Shown here: in pieces, positions 14,747 through 23,922 of the stretch
Layout of the letters: the number at the start of each line of letters is the position of its first letter
How positions within the stretch are numbered: position 1 is the first letter of the stretch
NCBI GenBank assembly: GCA_021815525.1
Contig: JAKAGN010000001.1
Coordinates: 1 to 25,314 of the forward strand
Direction: 5' to 3'
DNA length: 25,314 nt
DNA from: Deltaproteobacteria bacterium
Lineage (GTDB): Bacteria; Desulfobacterota; Desulfobacteria; Desulfobacterales; Desulfatibacillaceae
Program-made: the position numbers and the translations under genes
Notes under the pieces: model-generated
Database searches by the model: none
Seen by the model: the letters and a program-made list of their open reading frames with translations, nothing else
Told to the model about the DNA's origin: nothing

Positions 14747-17455
14747 ATGCCGATGAGCGAAAAACGTCCCGACCCCGACCTCCTGCTGGCGCGGGTCCAG
14801 GCCGAGGAGAAGCGCCGCAGCCGGGCCGTGCTCAAGGTTTTTCTCGGTTACGCCCCGGGGGTCGGTAAAACTTACTCCATGCTTCTTTCCGCAAGGCGCC
14901 TTTCCGCCCAGGGCGCTGACGTGGTGGTGGGCTGCGTGGAAACCCACGGCCGCCGGGAGACAGCGGCCCTCATGGAGGGCTTGGCGGTCCTGCCCCGAAG
15001 GGAGGCCGTCCACCGCGGAACTCGGCTCTTCGAGTTCGATCTCGATTCCGCCCTTTCCCGCAAGCCCGAGGTCCTTCTCCTGGACGAGCTTGCGCACACC
15101 AACGCGCCGGGAAGCCGCCACCCGAAGAGGTGGCAGGACGTCCTGGAGCTTCTGGAGGCCGGGATCGAGGTGCACACCACCGTGAACATCCAGCATCTCG
15201 AAAGCCTGAACGACGTGGTGGCGCAGATCACCTCAGTCAAGGTGCGGGAAACGGTGCCGGATCACGTTCTCGACCGGGCCGACGCCGTGGAGATAGTTGA
15301 CCTCACTCCGGACGAGCTTCTGGCGCGCCTGGCGGAGGGCAAGGTCTACCTGCCGGAGCAGGCCAAAAGGGCGGCTGACAACTTCTTCAAGCGGGGGAAT
15401 CTCCTGGCCCTCCGGGAGCTGGCCTTAAGAAGAACCGCCGAGCGGCTCGACTCGGACGTGCGCGAGTACAGGATGCAGCACGGCGTCACGGCCACATGGC
15501 CCACGGCCGAGAGCATCCTGGTCTGCGTGGGGGCGAGCCCCTCCTCGGCGCGAGTCATAAGGGGGGCCCGGCGCATGGCCGCGGGCCTTCGGGCTCCCTG
15601 GACGGCGGCTTACGCCGACGCCCCCAACGCATACCCCATGACCCGGGACGACCGCCGGCGCCTGGACTCGCACCTTCTTCTCGCCGAATCCCTGGGCGCG
15701 GCCGTGGTACGGCTCTCGGGAAGCCGCGTGGGCGCGGAAATCCTGCGCTACGCCCGCGAGCACAACGTGACCCGCATCGTGATCGGAAAGCCCGCCAAGC
15801 GCCGCTTGCGGGAGATATTCTCAGGCTCCCTGGTGGACGAGCTGGTGCGGGAAAGCGGTGAAATCGAGGTGCATTTCATCTCGGGACGCATCCCCGACGA
15901 AAGGGAGGACCCGCCCCCGGCCCCGGAAAGACCGCCCCTTCACCCGGCCCCTTACGCCTGGGCCTTTCTTCTCGTCGCCGTCGCGGCGATCCTCGCCGTC
16001 ACGGGCAGGAACCTCCTCGCCCTGCCGGACCTCGTGATGCTCTATCTTTCAGCCATCATGGCCGCGGCCTTCCTGTTCGGCCGCGGGCCGTCGCTACTGG
16101 CGGCCGCGCTGTCGGTGGCGGCCTACGATTTCTTCTCTGTCCCGCCCTACTTCACCTTCAGCGTGGAGCACGCGCGCCACATCCTCACCTTCGCCATGAT
16201 GTTCGCGGCCGGCCTTTCCATAAGCGGCCTCGCCTCCCGCATCCGCCGCCAGGAGAAGGACGCCAGGTACCGCGAGGAAAGGACCGCGTCGCTCTATTCC
16301 CTCTCCCGGGATCTGGTGAGCGTCCAGAACGAAGGCGATGCGGCGCGGATAACGGCCCGTCACGCCGCGGAGGTCTTCAGAGGCCGGGCGGCGGTGCTCC
16401 TTTCCGAGCCGTCAGGCGCTTTCGTGCCGGCGGCCAAAAGCCCGGACAACTTCGCCCTTTCCGAGGAGGAGCTGGCCGTGGTCCGCTGGGCCGGGGAGCA
16501 GGGCCGGCCGGCCGGACGCGGCACGGACACCTTTCCGGGCGCCGGCCTCACGGCCATGCCATTGAGCGCCGGCCCCAGGACGCCGGGCGTCCTGGCCCTG
16601 TGGGAAATCGCAACGGAAACCCTTTCCTCCATCGAACGGCGCAGCTTCCTCGAAGCCTTCGCGGCCCAGGCGGCTCTTGCCCTCTCGCGGGCCCGGCTTT
16701 CCGAAGAGGCCAAGGCATCGGCGCTCAAGGCGAAGACCGAGGAGATGCGAAGCTCGCTCTTGAGCGCAGCCTCGCACGACCTGAGAACCCCCCTTGCGGC
16801 CATCACGGGCCTTTCCACCCTTTTAAGGGACGATCGCGGACGTATTCCGGATGCGCAGAAAAGCGAGATACTTGCTTCCATCTGCTCCGAGGCCGAACGG
16901 ATGGAGAGGCTTGTGGGAAATCTTCTGGACATGGTAAAGCTGGAATCGGGCGGAATGAAGCCCAGGAAGGAGTGGGTGCCCCTGGAGGAGATCGTGGGAT
17001 CGGCCCTCTCCCGACTGGAAGGCCGCTTGACCGGGCGCTCCGTTAAGGTCCATCTTCCCCCGGATTTCCCGCTCGTCTCCGTTGACCCGGTGCTTTTCGA
17101 GCAGGTCTTCGTGAACATTATCGACAACGCCTTGAAGTACACCCCCCCGGAAGGCCCCATCGACATTTCGGCCGTGAGGGATGGGGAAGATGTCGCCGTC
17201 TCCGTGGCCGACAGGGGGCCTGGAATCGAGGCCGGACAGGAAGAGCGCGTGTTCGAGAAGTTCCTGCGCGGCTCCCATCCCGGCGTGGGGGGCGTGGGCC
17301 TGGGGCTTTCCATCTGCCGTGGGATCGTGGCGGCCCACGGCGGCGTCATTTCCGCCGCGAACCGGCCCGGGGGGGGCGCCGTGTTCACCATCCGCATCCC
17401 CTTGCCGGAGGCCCCGCCCACCGCCCTTTCCGACGGAACGGAGGGCTTCCCGTGA
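14747..17455 (+). CDS. kdpD: KdpD sensor histidine kinase
   Basis: A 902-aa membrane histidine kinase (E. coli KdpD 894 aa) that senses K+ limitation and phosphorylates KdpE. Domains in order: N-terminal KdpD ATP-binding domain (about 25-235) with Walker-A GYAPGVGKT at 34-42 and DELAHTNAPGSRHPKRWQDV at 113-132; universal-stress-protein-like domain (about 255-380); four membrane helices (about 403-495); GAF-like region (about 515-650); HisKA with SHDLRTPLAA (H677); and HATPase with NIIDNALKYTP, DRGPGIE and GVGLGLSICRG. The USP domain contains GASPS (262-266) and WTAAY (285-289), resembling the c-di-AMP-binding signature of Staphylococcus KdpD. GAGGG 8 bases before ATG 14747 fits; an ATG at 14753 is an alternative. 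It overlaps kdpE by four bases. Confidence 0.97.
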   Translation: MPMSEKRPDPDLLLARVQAEEKRRSRAVLKVFLGYAPGVGKTYSMLLSARRLSAQGADVVVGCVETHGRRETAALMEGLAVLPRREAVHRGTRLFEFDLDSALSRKPEVLLLDELAHTNAPGSRHPKRWQDVLELLEAGIEVHTTVNIQHLESLNDVVAQITSVKVRETVPDHVLDRADAVEIVDLTPDELLARLAEGKVYLPEQAKRAADNFFKRGNLLALRELALRRTAERLDSDVREYRMQHGVTATWPTAESILVCVGASPSSARVIRGARRMAAGLRAPWTAAYADAPNAYPMTRDDRRRLDSHLLLAESLGAAVVRLSGSRVGAEILRYAREHNVTRIVIGKPAKRRLREIFSGSLVDELVRESGEIEVHFISGRIPDEREDPPPAPERPPLHPAPYAWAFLLVAVAAILAVTGRNLLALPDLVMLYLSAIMAAAFLFGRGPSLLAAALSVAAYDFFSVPPYFTFSVEHARHILTFAMMFAAGLSISGLASRIRRQEKDARYREERTASLYSLSRDLVSVQNEGDAARITARHAAEVFRGRAAVLLSEPSGAFVPAAKSPDNFALSEEELAVVRWAGEQGRPAGRGTDTFPGAGLTAMPLSAGPRTPGVLALWEIATETLSSIERRSFLEAFAAQAALALSRARLSEEAKASALKAKTEEMRSSLLSAASHDLRTPLAAITGLSTLLRDDRGRIPDAQKSEILASICSEAERMERLVGNLLDMVKLESGGMKPRKEWVPLEEIVGSALSRLEGRLTGRSVKVHLPPDFPLVSVDPVLFEQVFVNIIDNALKYTPPEGPIDISAVRDGEDVAVSVADRGPGIEAGQEERVFEKFLRGSHPGVGGVGLGLSICRGIVAAHGGVISAANRPGGGAVFTIRIPLPEAPPTALSDGTEGFP

Positions 17456-18147
17456 ACACCAACCCTCCACTCGTGCTGGTGGTTGAGGACGAGCCGCCCA
17501 TGCTGCGCTTCCTGGCCACGGCCCTCGCCGCGCGGGATTTTCGGACGGCCGAGGCAAAATCCTGCAAGGAAGCCCTGGTGGCCGCCACCTCCCAGAACCC
17601 CGAGATAATCCTCCTGGACCTGGGCCTTCCGGACGGCGACGGCATCGCCCTGACCCGGAAAATTCGGGAGTGGAGCCAGGTTCCCATCATCGTGATCTCG
17701 GCCCGGGGAAGGGAGAACGACAAGGTGGAGGCTCTGGACGCGGGCGCGGACGACTACCTCACCAAGCCCTTCGGCGTGGACGAGCTGATGGCCCGGATCC
17801 GGGTGGCCCTGCGCCACGCCGCGGGCGGCGCCTCCGGCGGCCCGGCCGTCCTGGACATAGGGCCCCTCCATTTGGATCTCGCCCGCCGCGAGGTGGCGGT
17901 GGACGGCCGGGAGATACACCTCACCCCCCTGGAGTACCGCCTGCTGGTCCTTCTGGCCCAAAACGCCGGAAAGGTCCTTACCCACCGCCAGATTTTAAAG
18001 GAGGTGTGGGGCCCCCCCTACGCCCACCAAACCCAGTACCTGCGGGTTTTCATGGCCCAACTCCGCCGTAAGGTGGAGCCCGATCCCGCCCGGCCCCGGC
18101 TTCTTCTCACCGAGCCCGGGGTGGGGTACCGGATGAGGGACATATAG
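17452..18147 (+). CDS. kdpE: KdpE response regulator (GTG start)
   Basis: A 231-aa OmpR/PhoB-type regulator (E. coli KdpE 225 aa) that activates kdpFABC. The receiver domain has the acidic pair in VVEDEPP, the phospho-accepting Asp56 in IILLDLGLPDGDG, and LTKPFG with the conserved lysine. The C-terminal winged helix reads LTPLEYRLLVLLAQNAGKVL, then THRQILKEVWG and GVGYRM. The start is a GTG at 17452 whose last two bases begin the kdpD stop (GTGA overlap), the only start matching the family N-terminus. A strong terminator follows at 18216. Confidence 0.97.
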   Translation: MNTNPPLVLVVEDEPPMLRFLATALAARDFRTAEAKSCKEALVAATSQNPEIILLDLGLPDGDGIALTRKIREWSQVPIIVISARGRENDKVEALDAGADDYLTKPFGVDELMARIRVALRHAAGGASGGPAVLDIGPLHLDLARREVAVDGREIHLTPLEYRLLVLLAQNAGKVLTHRQILKEVWGPPYAHQTQYLRVFMAQLRRKVEPDPARPRLLLTEPGVGYRMRDI

Positions 18148-18215
18148 CATCGCACCCAAGGGAAAAAGGTCCCCCTTCCACAAGGGCCGTTCCGGTATTT
18201 TTGACGCTTTCACGC

Positions 18216-18248
18216 AAAAAGGCCCCGGCGCATTGCCGGAGCCTTTTT
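18216..18248. terminator. Strong bidirectional rho-independent terminator
   Basis: AAAAAGGCcCCGGC pairs with GCCGGaGCCTTTTT around a 5-base loop (GCATT), with one C/A mismatch. The A tract and T tract let it work on both strands. It sits between the converging kdpE gene and the minus-strand gene at 18286-19398, so it most likely ends both transcripts. Confidence 0.9.
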
Positions 18249-18285
18249 CCATCGAACGATGAATTCCTGGGGAAAGCCGCGAGCC

Positions 18286-19398
18286 TTAAAGTCCCTTGCC
18301 GAAATTCCTGCGCCTCAAGGTGACGATCCCCAAGGCCAAAAGCCCCGTCAACACGGCTATGGCCACGACGGAGTATGCGCGGGTGCGGGAAAAAAGGCGC
18401 GCCATCTTACGGTGGGCGTCATAGAAGGAGCCGGTGTTCCGGGCGGAAAGGATGAAGCAGATCTGCTTAAAGATGTCCATTTCCTTGTGATAATAGGGCC
18501 GCGATCCGGGGTTGGGGTTTGGGTTCGGGTTGGGAAGGGGCGCTCCAACGAAGCCGGGCTCGGGCGGCTCCACGAACTGGGCGGGGATTTCCGGGATGGC
18601 GCCTAAAATTTCGCCGCCGGCCTGGACCAGAAGCATGTCCCCGCCCTGCCCTTCCATCCTGATAATGGGGATGTTGATGCTAAGATACACCTCGCCGGCC
18701 GGAAGGGTGGGATGCCCGGGTTTCATCCAGAAAACGCTGCCGAAGGAGATGAAGGTCTGCACCCCCTCGCCCAGGTCCTGGAGAAGCCGCATGGCCGAGC
18801 CGACCGTGAGATCGAACAGCGCATCCGGAAAGGTGTGCTGCCACTCGGGGTAGTCCACGCAGGCCGGCTCCTCGTGGGCAGGCACGAATACGCTGTCCCA
18901 TAGGCCGTCCGGGTCGCCGTCGACGTCCTGGAGGGTTCCCTGGGCGTTGAAGGCGCTCACCGCGGAAAAAATCGAAAAGAAGTTGAAGGTGGGCGAGCCG
19001 TTCCGTTTTCCGAAGGTCAGGAAAAGTGGAACCAGGCCGTTTGCGATGTTCATGTCGGTGTAAACCACCCCATTTATGGTGGCGGTGGGGATTTCCTGGG
19101 CCACCCGGTCGCCGCCCTGGGTTCCGGAGAGCTGGTAGAGGTAGGCTTGGCCCGCGTCTCCGTCCGGGTTTACGCCCCGGTGCCCCAGGATGGCCACCAC
19201 GTGGGTGACGTCATCATAGATGGCGGTGAAGTAAGGGTCAGTATCCTGATCGATGCTGGTGCCGCCGCTCAGGTAGAGCCTGTCCATGCCCGACACCAGC
19301 ACGGTGTGCGCGGCGGCTCCAGCGGGCGAAGCCGTGACAAAGGGCAGGCAAAGGCAAACCAGCGCCAACGTGAAGGCAAGGCTCTGCGCACGCTTCAT
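18286..19398 (-). CDS. Secreted protein with Asp-rich motifs and C-terminal membrane anchor
   Basis: A 370-aa protein of unknown function. An N-terminal signal peptide is clear (residues 1 to about 29, charged KR, hydrophobic core, AGAAA end). The exported part contains Asp-rich, calcium-binding-like runs: DQDTDPYF (51-58), NPDGDAGQ (77-84) and DVDGDPDGLWD (158-168). A PNPNPNPNPG linker lies at 289-298 and a hydrophobic helix at about 342-361 followed by LRRRN, the layout of a C-terminally anchored surface protein. It is not a PEP-CTERM or LPXTG signal. AGGGAG six bases upstream supports the ATG. It is adjacent to and co-directional with the broken DUF11 gene, suggesting a shared cell-surface theme. 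Existence is confident; function is not known. Confidence 0.75.
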   Translation of the reverse strand: MKRAQSLAFTLALVCLCLPFVTASPAGAAAHTVLVSGMDRLYLSGGTSIDQDTDPYFTAIYDDVTHVVAILGHRGVNPDGDAGQAYLYQLSGTQGGDRVAQEIPTATINGVVYTDMNIANGLVPLFLTFGKRNGSPTFNFFSIFSAVSAFNAQGTLQDVDGDPDGLWDSVFVPAHEEPACVDYPEWQHTFPDALFDLTVGSAMRLLQDLGEGVQTFISFGSVFWMKPGHPTLPAGEVYLSINIPIIRMEGQGGDMLLVQAGGEILGAIPEIPAQFVEPPEPGFVGAPLPNPNPNPNPGSRPYYHKEMDIFKQICFILSARNTGSFYDAHRKMARLFSRTRAYSVVAIAVLTGLLALGIVTLRRRNFGKGL

Positions 19399-19785
19399 GG
19401 CCGTCTCCCTGCTTGGGGGATGGATGAAATAATCCTCGATTTCTTATTTGTTATTAAAAAAAAAGGATATTGTCAAGTGGGACTCAAAGTAACGCTTAAA
19501 TCGAAAGAACCCCTCGATGAATCATCGTCCCGCGCATCGCATCTCCCGCAATTCAATGTCTAATTTTTTCCTCAAATTTCATACTGTTAGGTGATAGTAA
19601 CATATATTTTGAACGCTCAAAAGATGGGCGCTTTATAAGGCAATGATTTTAGGATGTTATACTATGGGGGGCACAGTTTTAACCTAAGCTCAATGATCCG
19701 GCGGTTCAAGGGGGGGACGATTGCGGAGCCCAGGCGCCTTTTGGAAAGGGCTCGGGGAGGAGGTTGTCGCATCCCCCTCACCGCT
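19399..19785. other. AT-rich intergenic stretch after the DUF11 pseudogene
   Basis: This 387-bp region holds the promoter candidate at 19448-19476 and little else I can name. About 19430-19680 is clearly more AT-rich than the flanking genes, including a nine-base A run at 19456-19464 and TAACATATATTTTG near 19597-19610. No gene, tRNA or terminator hairpin is convincing. Confidence 0.6.
19448..19476 (-). promoter_or_regulatory. Candidate promoter for the anchored secreted protein gene
   Basis: On the minus strand, TTGACA (19476-19471) and TAACAA (19453-19448) are separated by 17 bases that include a run of nine T. The -35 box is perfect and the -10 is weak. It lies about 50 bases upstream of the start codon at 19398. 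Confidence 0.5.
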
Positions 19786-22700
19786 CTATTTCACACTCAC
19801 GGTAAAGCTGATGGACCCGGAGAGCCCCGCGTTCAGCACGCCGGAAAGCACGGCCCGGACGTTGGTCACGGTGGGATCGGCCCCCGCGCCCACGTTGTCG
19901 TTGGTCCAGGAAATGCCGCCGTCGCGGGAGACCTGGAAGGCGGCGCCCGTGAGGCCCGAGGGAAGGCTCGCCGCGCCAGTCTGAAGCACGTAGGATGTGT
20001 ATGGGGATATCTCGTCGTAGAGGACCACGGTGTTCAGGGCCGTGGCTCCCTTGTTGAAGAAGGTGGTGGTGTAGACGATGGCGTTGCCGGGTTTGACCGG
20101 AACTCCCGGCGCGGGCACCGAGCTTTTGGTGAGGAGGAGGTCCCCCGCCACCGCCTGGGTGGTGTCGATGACGGAGGGGGTCTGGGAAAGGGCGAAATCC
20201 CTGGCGCTCGCAGTGATGATGGAGACGTCCACGTAGCCCGTGGGGGTTGAGGTGGGGGCGAATATCTTGACCGTGAAGGACGCCCTCTCGGTGGCGCCGC
20301 CGGCGATCCTGGCGTCGAAGTCGCCTCTCACTGCGTCGTACTGGGTGGTGATGGTGAAAAGACCCGTGCAGCGCCAGAACCAGGTTTCCGTCGTCGCCGG
20401 GCCGATGTCGGTTACGCTCACGACGTTTAGGGGAATGTTCCCCGCGGTGTAATAGTAATAGGTGGCCCGGCCGCGCGCGTTCCGGAGGGTTACGCCGTCT
20501 GAATCATAGAGATCGTTCGACGTGAAGTCCGGGGCCGCGATTATGGCCCGGCCGTTGAAGCTTTTCCGGAGGGTCCCCAGCGTGGGCTCCACGATGGTGA
20601 AGGAGATGGGTGTCCCCCCGTTGGTCTGCCTGGTGACGCTGGTGCTCCCGTCGTCGTTCTTCCGGTTCCAGGTGAAGGAGGCCACGTTCCCCATGGAATC
20701 ACCGCGGTCCACCCGCCCGTTCCCGTTGGCGTCCACCGAGCCGGTGGCCGTCACGAAGGTCTTGTCCACGGTGCAGACGATGCGCACGATGACGGTGTTA
20801 TTGGCTGCGATGGTGACGGCCGGAACGTCGCCTATGGCGCCGGAGACCGTCCAGGTGCCGTTGCCGTTGGCGACCGGGGCCCCGAAGGCGCCGGTGACGT
20901 TCACCCCAGAGTCGTTGGAGTAGGCCCAGGAGGCGGAGAGGGCCTTGAGCCCGTCCGGTATGGTGTCGGTGAAGGTGAGGTCTTATACGGAAAGGTTCTG
21001 GGGCACCACGAGCCGGGCCTTGTAGGTCACCCGCTCGCCGATGGTGGCGCGGCCGGAGCTGTCCGAAACCTCGGTGGGGTCCTGGGCCGGGAGGGTCTGG
21101 CGCATTGTGACGGCCTTGGTGGGAAGCGGCGATGCCGTCTGATGGCTGCGGGTCAAGGGCGCGAGATAGCTGGGGTTTCCAGCGCCCACCGTGTTGCCGT
21201 ATGAGCGGTCCTTGTTGGGCCAGGGCGCGGGGACGGTGCCGGGGAAGGACGTGTAGCTCGAAACGTAGGCGTTCGTGGTGAAGGTGGTGTCGGTGCCCAC
21301 CAATCCGTCCACCGTGCAGCGGTAGGTGATCTCGAAGTACTGCCCCCGGAGAAGCTGGGCGGCAGCGGTTTGGAGGAGGCTCACCGTGAAGACGCCCGTG
21401 GCCTGGACCCAGTTCGTGGTGTAATCCACGCCGGCGGTGAGTGCCGCACCGTTCGCCGAGATGGCCTGAATCTGGGGCCCTGCGTCGGTGTTCCCACCGG
21501 AACGGCCGTTTTCTGGAGGTCCGCCGTGCGGAAGCGGGAGGCGATCACGGTGACGCTGGTGGTCTTGGCGAGGTTCGCCGGATGCGTCCCGGCGTTGAAG
21601 GCGACGCCGTGGTGGACGAAGGAGAGCGCCGCCGTGTTGGTGAGGACGTCGCCCCGGTTGGCGGCGTTGGCCACCCTGGCGATGACGGTGATGGATACAT
21701 TCTGCGCGCCGTTCACCGTCCCGGTGCCGCCGGTGAGGTTCCAGGTGAGGACCTGACCCGCCACGGAGTTGGGCGCGGGAACCGCCGAGACGTAAGTCAT
21801 GTTGGCGGGGAGCGTGTCGGTCAGGGCCACCGAGGTGTAGGGGCCGTTGTCGGAAAAATGGGCCTCGATGGTGTAGGTTATGGCGTTTCCGTGGGTGGCG
21901 TCCGCGGTGGTGTTGGTGGGAGCGTTCGTGATGGAAGCCGGCGTGTTCACCGAGGCGATGGTCTTCCGGACCTCCGCGCCCGCAAGATAGCCTATGGACT
22001 GGTCGTTGTTGTACTGGCAGACGTCCGTGCCGTTCAAATCCACGCAGTAGCCGTTCACGGAGACGATGGCGCGGAGGTCCCCGCCGCCGGTCTTGACCTG
22101 GGCCGAGTAGACCCAGGTGAGGCTAGCGCCCGGAGCCAGCGTCACGGTGCCCCGGTTCCAGGTGGCCACGTTTCCGGCGAGCGAGTCCTCGGCCGTGCCC
22201 GAGATCCGCGCCATGGCCTGGTAGCCGTTTCCGAGGGCCAGATTGAAGGTGAGGTTTCCCGCCGTCCCGTCGCCGGAAACAAAGTTCATGGAAACCCCCG
22301 CCGTGGACTCGGCGCCCACGTTGGACCAGCCCACGTAGGTGACGTTGGGGGGCAGAATGTCCTTCAGGGTCACCACCGGCGCCGAGCCGTCGCCGTTAGA
22401 ACTGAGCCTCACCTTCCACTCCAGGGTCTGGCCCTTCTCGCCCCACACCACCGAGTTGGTCCAGGCGCCGTTCCAGGGCGCGCCCGAGGGGTTGCGGCTC
22501 TGGACCAGGACGTCCACGTTGGCGTTGGCTGGAAGCTCCGTCACCATGTTGAGGGAGGACAATGAAAGCGGATCGCCCATGTTGGCGTGATCGCAGGGCT
22601 TGTCGAAAAGGACCTCGGCCTGGGCCTGGCGGCTTCCGTTGTAGTAGTCGGTGGCGGACGCACAGTCGGGAATGTAGGCCTTGAATTGGATCTCGATCTG

Positions 22701-23580
22701 CCCGCCGGGCTTCAGCACGCGGTGCCTGAGCCCGTCCGCGTCGGCCTCGTGTCCTTCCGTGGTGTGATTATGGAATCGGCTTCGTTGCTGTCGTTGTTCG
22801 GGTCCATGAAGTTCCAGGTGAGGACCCGCGTGGCTGGGTTGTACGAGGTGTAGCCTCCGGCCTGTGGGAAGTTGGCCAGGGGGCCGTCCCAGGTTCCATC
22901 GCCGTTCTGGTCGATCCGGTACTGGGGCGTGCCGAAGAGGACGAGGCCAGGGGGCAGGGTCTCGCGGGCGATGGTTTCGTAGACCTCGGAGATTCACGAG
23001 TCGGAGATCCTTATGGTGAAGGTGGCGGTGGAGCCGCAGAAATCCAGGAAAGAGGGGGTGGCCGAGTGCTCGGTGACGATGATGCGGCTCTCGGCGATCC
23101 TGACGTCCGCCGTGGCGTTCAAGGGAAGGCTCCCCTGGCACTCCGTCGTCTGGCTAGCGCAAACCAGGTTGCGTTCACGATCTGGACGCTCTTGTTGGTG
23201 CAGCCCTTGGCCCGCATGGTGAAGTCCACGTAGGCCTGCTGGCCGGGGGCGATCTCGTCGAAGTAGAGGGTGAGCGGGCAACGCACCGTCACCAGGGCCG
23301 AGTCCGCCAGGTTGCAGGATGGCGCGCCGCCCGAGTCCGCACAGCCCCAGGAGGCCGCGGCGGTGGCTCCCAGTTCCGAGCAGGAGGTGGTGGAGCAGCG
23401 GATGTAGAAAATCTCCTCCCCTCCCCCGGGGATGACATCCGTGGTCCAGGTGGCCGTGTTCCCGGCGAGCGTATAGACGACACTCGTTCCCACCGCGGTG
23501 TCGTTCTTGACGGCCACGAGGGAAAGCCCGCTTTCGAAGGTGTCTGTGATGCGCTCCCCTTCCGCCTTGACCCAGGCCAT
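19786..23580 (-). pseudogene. Decayed DUF11-repeat surface protein
   Basis: Coding similarity to DUF11-type repeat adhesins/surface proteins runs for about 3.8 kb but in several pieces. Typical repeat phrases are LTDTLPANMTYVS, LKDILPPNVTYVGW, LTFTDTIPDGL and ARETLPPGLVLFG. Reading from 23580, the frame must be changed near 23167-23175, 22757-22766 and 21472-21488; each change is cured by adding one base. The restored frame also meets TGA at 22996-22994 (before ISEVYETIARETLPPG) and TAA at 20985-20983 (NLSV-stop-DLTFTDTIPDGL, where related repeats often have Tyr). The left-most ATG at 23580 starts inside a repeat, with no signal peptide and no Shine-Dalgarno site, so the 5' end appears lost. 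The natural C-terminus (SGSISFTVSVK) remains. Both real decay and sequence error could contribute, but the two stops and missing 5' end favour a pseudogene. Confidence 0.8.
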
Positions 23581-23922
23581 GGGATCGAATAAAATTTAAA
23601 AATTGCGTCGCAAGGATGGTGCCAGAATCCCATATCCGGGAGCTACACGATAACATTCTGGAATAAAAATATTTTTTGCAGAGGTCTTTCCTCCATCTCC
23701 AAAGGGGCGCGGCCTTTCGGCAAAACTCGGCAGAGCCTATGCCTCTTCTTGGGACGGACTTTTGCATAAACAATCATAAGCCTTGAAAAGCATAAACAAT
23801 TACTCCGTCGTCCTTATCGTCCTTTTTTGGTACATATCGACACGGAAACACCTTTTGAAAAAACAGGATCGAGACATCCTTCCCGGCCCGCGAAAACCGG
23901 AGCCGGAAACCGGAGACACCGC
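23581..23922. other. Intergenic region between DUF11 remnant and propeller-sensor gene
   Basis: This 342-bp region contains no convincing gene. The part next to the pseudogene is AT-rich and gives no sign of the missing DUF11 N-terminus in any minus-strand frame. It holds a 7-bp inverted repeat CCAGAAT/ATTCTGG (23622-23628 and 23655-23661), the direct repeat at 23764-23800, and a tandem TCGTCCTTA/TCGTCCTTT near 23808-23825. I could not place a confident promoter for the downstream gene. Confidence 0.6.
23764..23800. repeat. 11-bp direct repeat upstream of the propeller-sensor gene
   Basis: GCATAAACAAT occurs at 23764-23774 and exactly again at 23790-23800, 26 bases apart. It is about 120 bases before the start codon of the sensor gene, a usual place for activator sites. 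The sequence is AT-rich compared with its surroundings. Confidence 0.45.

Noticed and set aside
16360..17985. 541-codon minus-strand open frame opposite kdpD/kdpE
   Set aside because: Low-complexity Ser/Arg-rich translation with no domain, opposite conserved kinase and regulator sequence.
22994..22996. Selenocysteine at the in-frame TGA of the DUF11 gene
   Set aside because: The protein type is not a redox enzyme, no SECIS-like hairpin was evident right after the codon, and other lesions in the same gene point to decay.
23622..23661. Inverted repeat CCAGAAT/ATTCTGG as an insertion-sequence end
   Set aside because: The arms are only 7 bp, there is no transposase and no target-site duplication, so it is more likely chance or a weak protein-binding site.
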